A DNA stretch of 64,000 bases, taken from NCBI RefSeq assembly GCF_001189295.1, contig NZ_CP012159.1, forward strand, positions 10,683,856 to 10,747,855, in the 5' to 3' direction. A model generated the notes under the pieces. The model ran no database searches. It saw only the letters and a program-made list of their open reading frames with translations, and was not told where the DNA came from. The stretch comes from Chondromyces crocatus. GTDB taxonomy: Bacteria; Myxococcota_A; Polyangia; Polyangiales; Polyangiaceae. A program made the position numbers and the translations under genes. Numbering within the stretch: position 1 is the stretch's first letter; each line of letters opens with the position of its first letter. Below, in pieces: positions 62,735 to 64,000 of the stretch.

Positions 62735-64000
62735 ATGGACGACCTCCTACCTCTCGAACGTGTCGCCACCCTCGCGGCCGACCTCGAAGCCGGCGTCCCC
62801 CTCGATGCGCTGCTCGAACGAGAGGGGCTCACCCACGACCACTGGAGCGACAGCCAGACCGAGTGGCTCACCCGCATCAGCGAAGAAGCGGCACGTCGAC
62901 GGACGACCCTGACCGACCTGTACAAGGCAGCCTTCGCCGCGCGGCTCCCCCTCGCCGAAGCGGAGCACCGAGCCACCACGGCCGCGCGCCTCGCCGAGGC
63001 CCCCCCGCACGCCTCTCCCCCTCCTGACCCCGCCGACGAGCAGGACGACGACACCGACCTCGCTCCGCCTGCCCCCGCTGCCCCCGCCGCCCCCAGACGC
63101 GCCGTGCCTTCCTACCTCCAGACGGAGACCGCGGCGTCCACCTCCTCTTCCACGGGCCCTGCCTCCTCCGCGCTGCCCTCCTCCCGGGCACACACGCCCG
63201 ACCCGACGCCGCCGAGCCCCACGAGCGACCTGTCGACCACCCGCCTCGGAGCCCTCACCCCCGACGGCCCAGCGCTCCCCTTCAGGCCTGCCAGCGCACC
63301 TGGGGTGCAGCATGCCCTCGGCAGCCCCGCACCCTCGACGTCCACCCCCCGCCCCCTCGACCAGACGGTGGATGAACCCTCACGCCCGAGCGCCGACGCG
63401 CTCGATGCCACCCGCCTCCCTGACCCGACGCGCACCGCCGAGCGCCCCCTCCCTTTCCTGGAACCTGGGGCCTTCCCGATTCCCCCACACCCCTCCTCTC
63501 CACCATCGCCCCCCAGGCACGTTCCCGCGCCTGCCGGAGCCACCGTCGCCCTCCCGGTGGCGCCTGCCGCACCTTCCACGCCTGCCGGGGCCACCGTCAC
63601 CCTCCCGGTGACTCCTTCCGTGCCTGCCGTGGCCACCGTCGCCCTCCCGGTGACTCCTTCCGCGCCTGCCGCGCCCGCCATCACCCTCCCGGCGATTCCT
63701 CCACCTCCCGTGCTGCCCCCACCTCCCGTGCTGCCCCCTTCCCCGCTCGCCCCCTTCTCACCCGGAGCGACCCCTTCTCAGGAGGCCCCCCCCTCCAGAC
63801 CCGCGGGTCCGCGCATGAGCCTCGAACAGTTCGCAGCCTTCTCCGCGGAGCTGTCGCTCGGCAACACCACGGCCGAAGCCGTCCGCGCGCGCTGGCAGCT
63901 CACCGAGACCACCCACCGCGCCGAGCAGCTCGCCTGGAGCCAGCGGTTCGGGGTGGAAGGAGAGCTGTACGACCGCTTCACGGCCCTGCACGATCACTAC
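62735..64000 (+). CDS. Repeat protein with two helical modules and Pro-rich linker (cut by window edge)
   Basis: At least 422 residues; the frame is open to the end of the window. Residues about 7-72 form a helical module (ERVATLAADLEAGVPLDALL, then HDHWSDSQTEWLTRISEE). A related module begins at about 362 (SLEQFAAFSAELSLGNTTAEAVRARW, then RAEQLAWSQRFGVEGELYDRF). Both have a Trp in the middle and end with an aromatic helix. Between them lies a Pro/Ala/Ser-rich linker of about 270 residues with GATV-A/T-LPV repeats. The gene follows the 1008-residue protein by 6 bp, so it belongs to the second VgrG operon. Function unknown; a cargo chaperone or immunity-related protein is possible. Confidence 0.82.
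   Translation, partial: MDDLLPLERVATLAADLEAGVPLDALLEREGLTHDHWSDSQTEWLTRISEEAARRRTTLTDLYKAAFAARLPLAEAEHRATTAARLAEAPPHASPPPDPADEQDDDTDLAPPAPAAPAAPRRAVPSYLQTETAASTSSSTGPASSALPSSRAHTPDPTPPSPTSDLSTTRLGALTPDGPALPFRPASAPGVQHALGSPAPSTSTPRPLDQTVDEPSRPSADALDATRLPDPTRTAERPLPFLEPGAFPIPPHPSSPPSPPRHVPAPAGATVALPVAPAAPSTPAGATVTLPVTPSVPAVATVALPVTPSAPAAPAITLPAIPPPPVLPPPPVLPPSPLAPFSPGATPSQEAPPSRPAGPRMSLEQFAAFSAELSLGNTTAEAVRARWQLTETTHRAEQLAWSQRFGVEGELYDRFTALHDHY
63530..63706. repeat. 42-bp tandem repeat in linker of partial repeat protein
   Basis: Units start at 63530 (51 bp, with a 9-bp insertion), 63581, 63623 and 63665 (42 bp each). They encode 14-residue repeats containing GATV-x-LPV in the Pro-rich linker. 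Lengths are multiples of three, so copy number can change without breaking the frame. Confidence 0.85.

Overview
The window reads as chromosomal DNA of a myxobacterium, most likely of the Sorangium/Polyangium/Chondromyces group. This is inferred from very high GC with strongly GC-biased third positions, five Hanks-type Ser/Thr kinases in about 29 kb, FG-GAP and cysteine-rich lipoproteins, STAND/TPR proteins, and VgrG islands with DUF2169 and pentapeptide proteins. No tRNA, rRNA, CRISPR array, transposase or integrase was recognised.

Layout. 1-6.7 kb: a class I fumarase cut by the window edge, a pilin-like protein, a metal/cobalamin-receptor-like protein, an ACP-FAAL pair, a PHP-type lipoprotein and a GST. 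6.6-9.4 kb: a histidine kinase with a decayed ATP-binding domain and two stand-alone receivers, then a dolichol-kinase-like membrane protein. 9.6-18.0 kb: a broken GST remnant, then a Pup-like 55-residue modifier ending in GGE, followed 13 bp later by a PafA/Dop-family ligase carrying an inserted membrane domain. Co-directional aldo/keto reductase, PhyH dioxygenase, STAND ATPase and lipoprotein peptidase genes follow. This Pup/PafA-like locus is the most unusual system here.

18.0-24.8 kb: a non-coding stretch with a 21-bp tandem repeat and a perfect 13-bp hairpin, a coiled-coil protein, a radical-SAM-like protein that has lost its iron-sulfur cysteines, an enoyl-CoA hydratase, a membrane Ser/Thr kinase and a small hypothetical gene. 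24.8-32.7 kb: a Ser/Thr kinase with a cysteine-rich ectodomain, and a second kinase translationally coupled to a PEGA/TonB-dependent receptor.

32.8-43.9 kb (minus strand): a type VI secretion delivery operon without structural genes, in the order double DUF2169-pentapeptide adaptor, second pentapeptide protein, cysteine-cluster protein, VgrG with a large coiled-coil insertion, DUF3540 and DUF4150/PAAR-like tip. 44.0-45.4 kb: an RdgC-like protein and partner. 45.5-52.0 kb: an HPt protein facing a kinase-receiver fusion, a lipoprotein, and a TPR kinase divergent from an ECF sigma factor. 52.1-56.0 kb: two divergent large lipoproteins (FG-GAP; vWA-like). 56.0-64.0 kb: a second VgrG island with a DUF4280 tip, VgrG, LysM/peptidoglycan-binding protein, a 1008-residue protein of unknown fold that is the likely cargo, and a partial repeat protein.

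Imperfect tandem repeats of 22-bp period occur between genes at four separate places (4.4, 10.15, 21.5 and 22.5 kb). Functional calls are read from sequence motifs by eye; no database search was possible.
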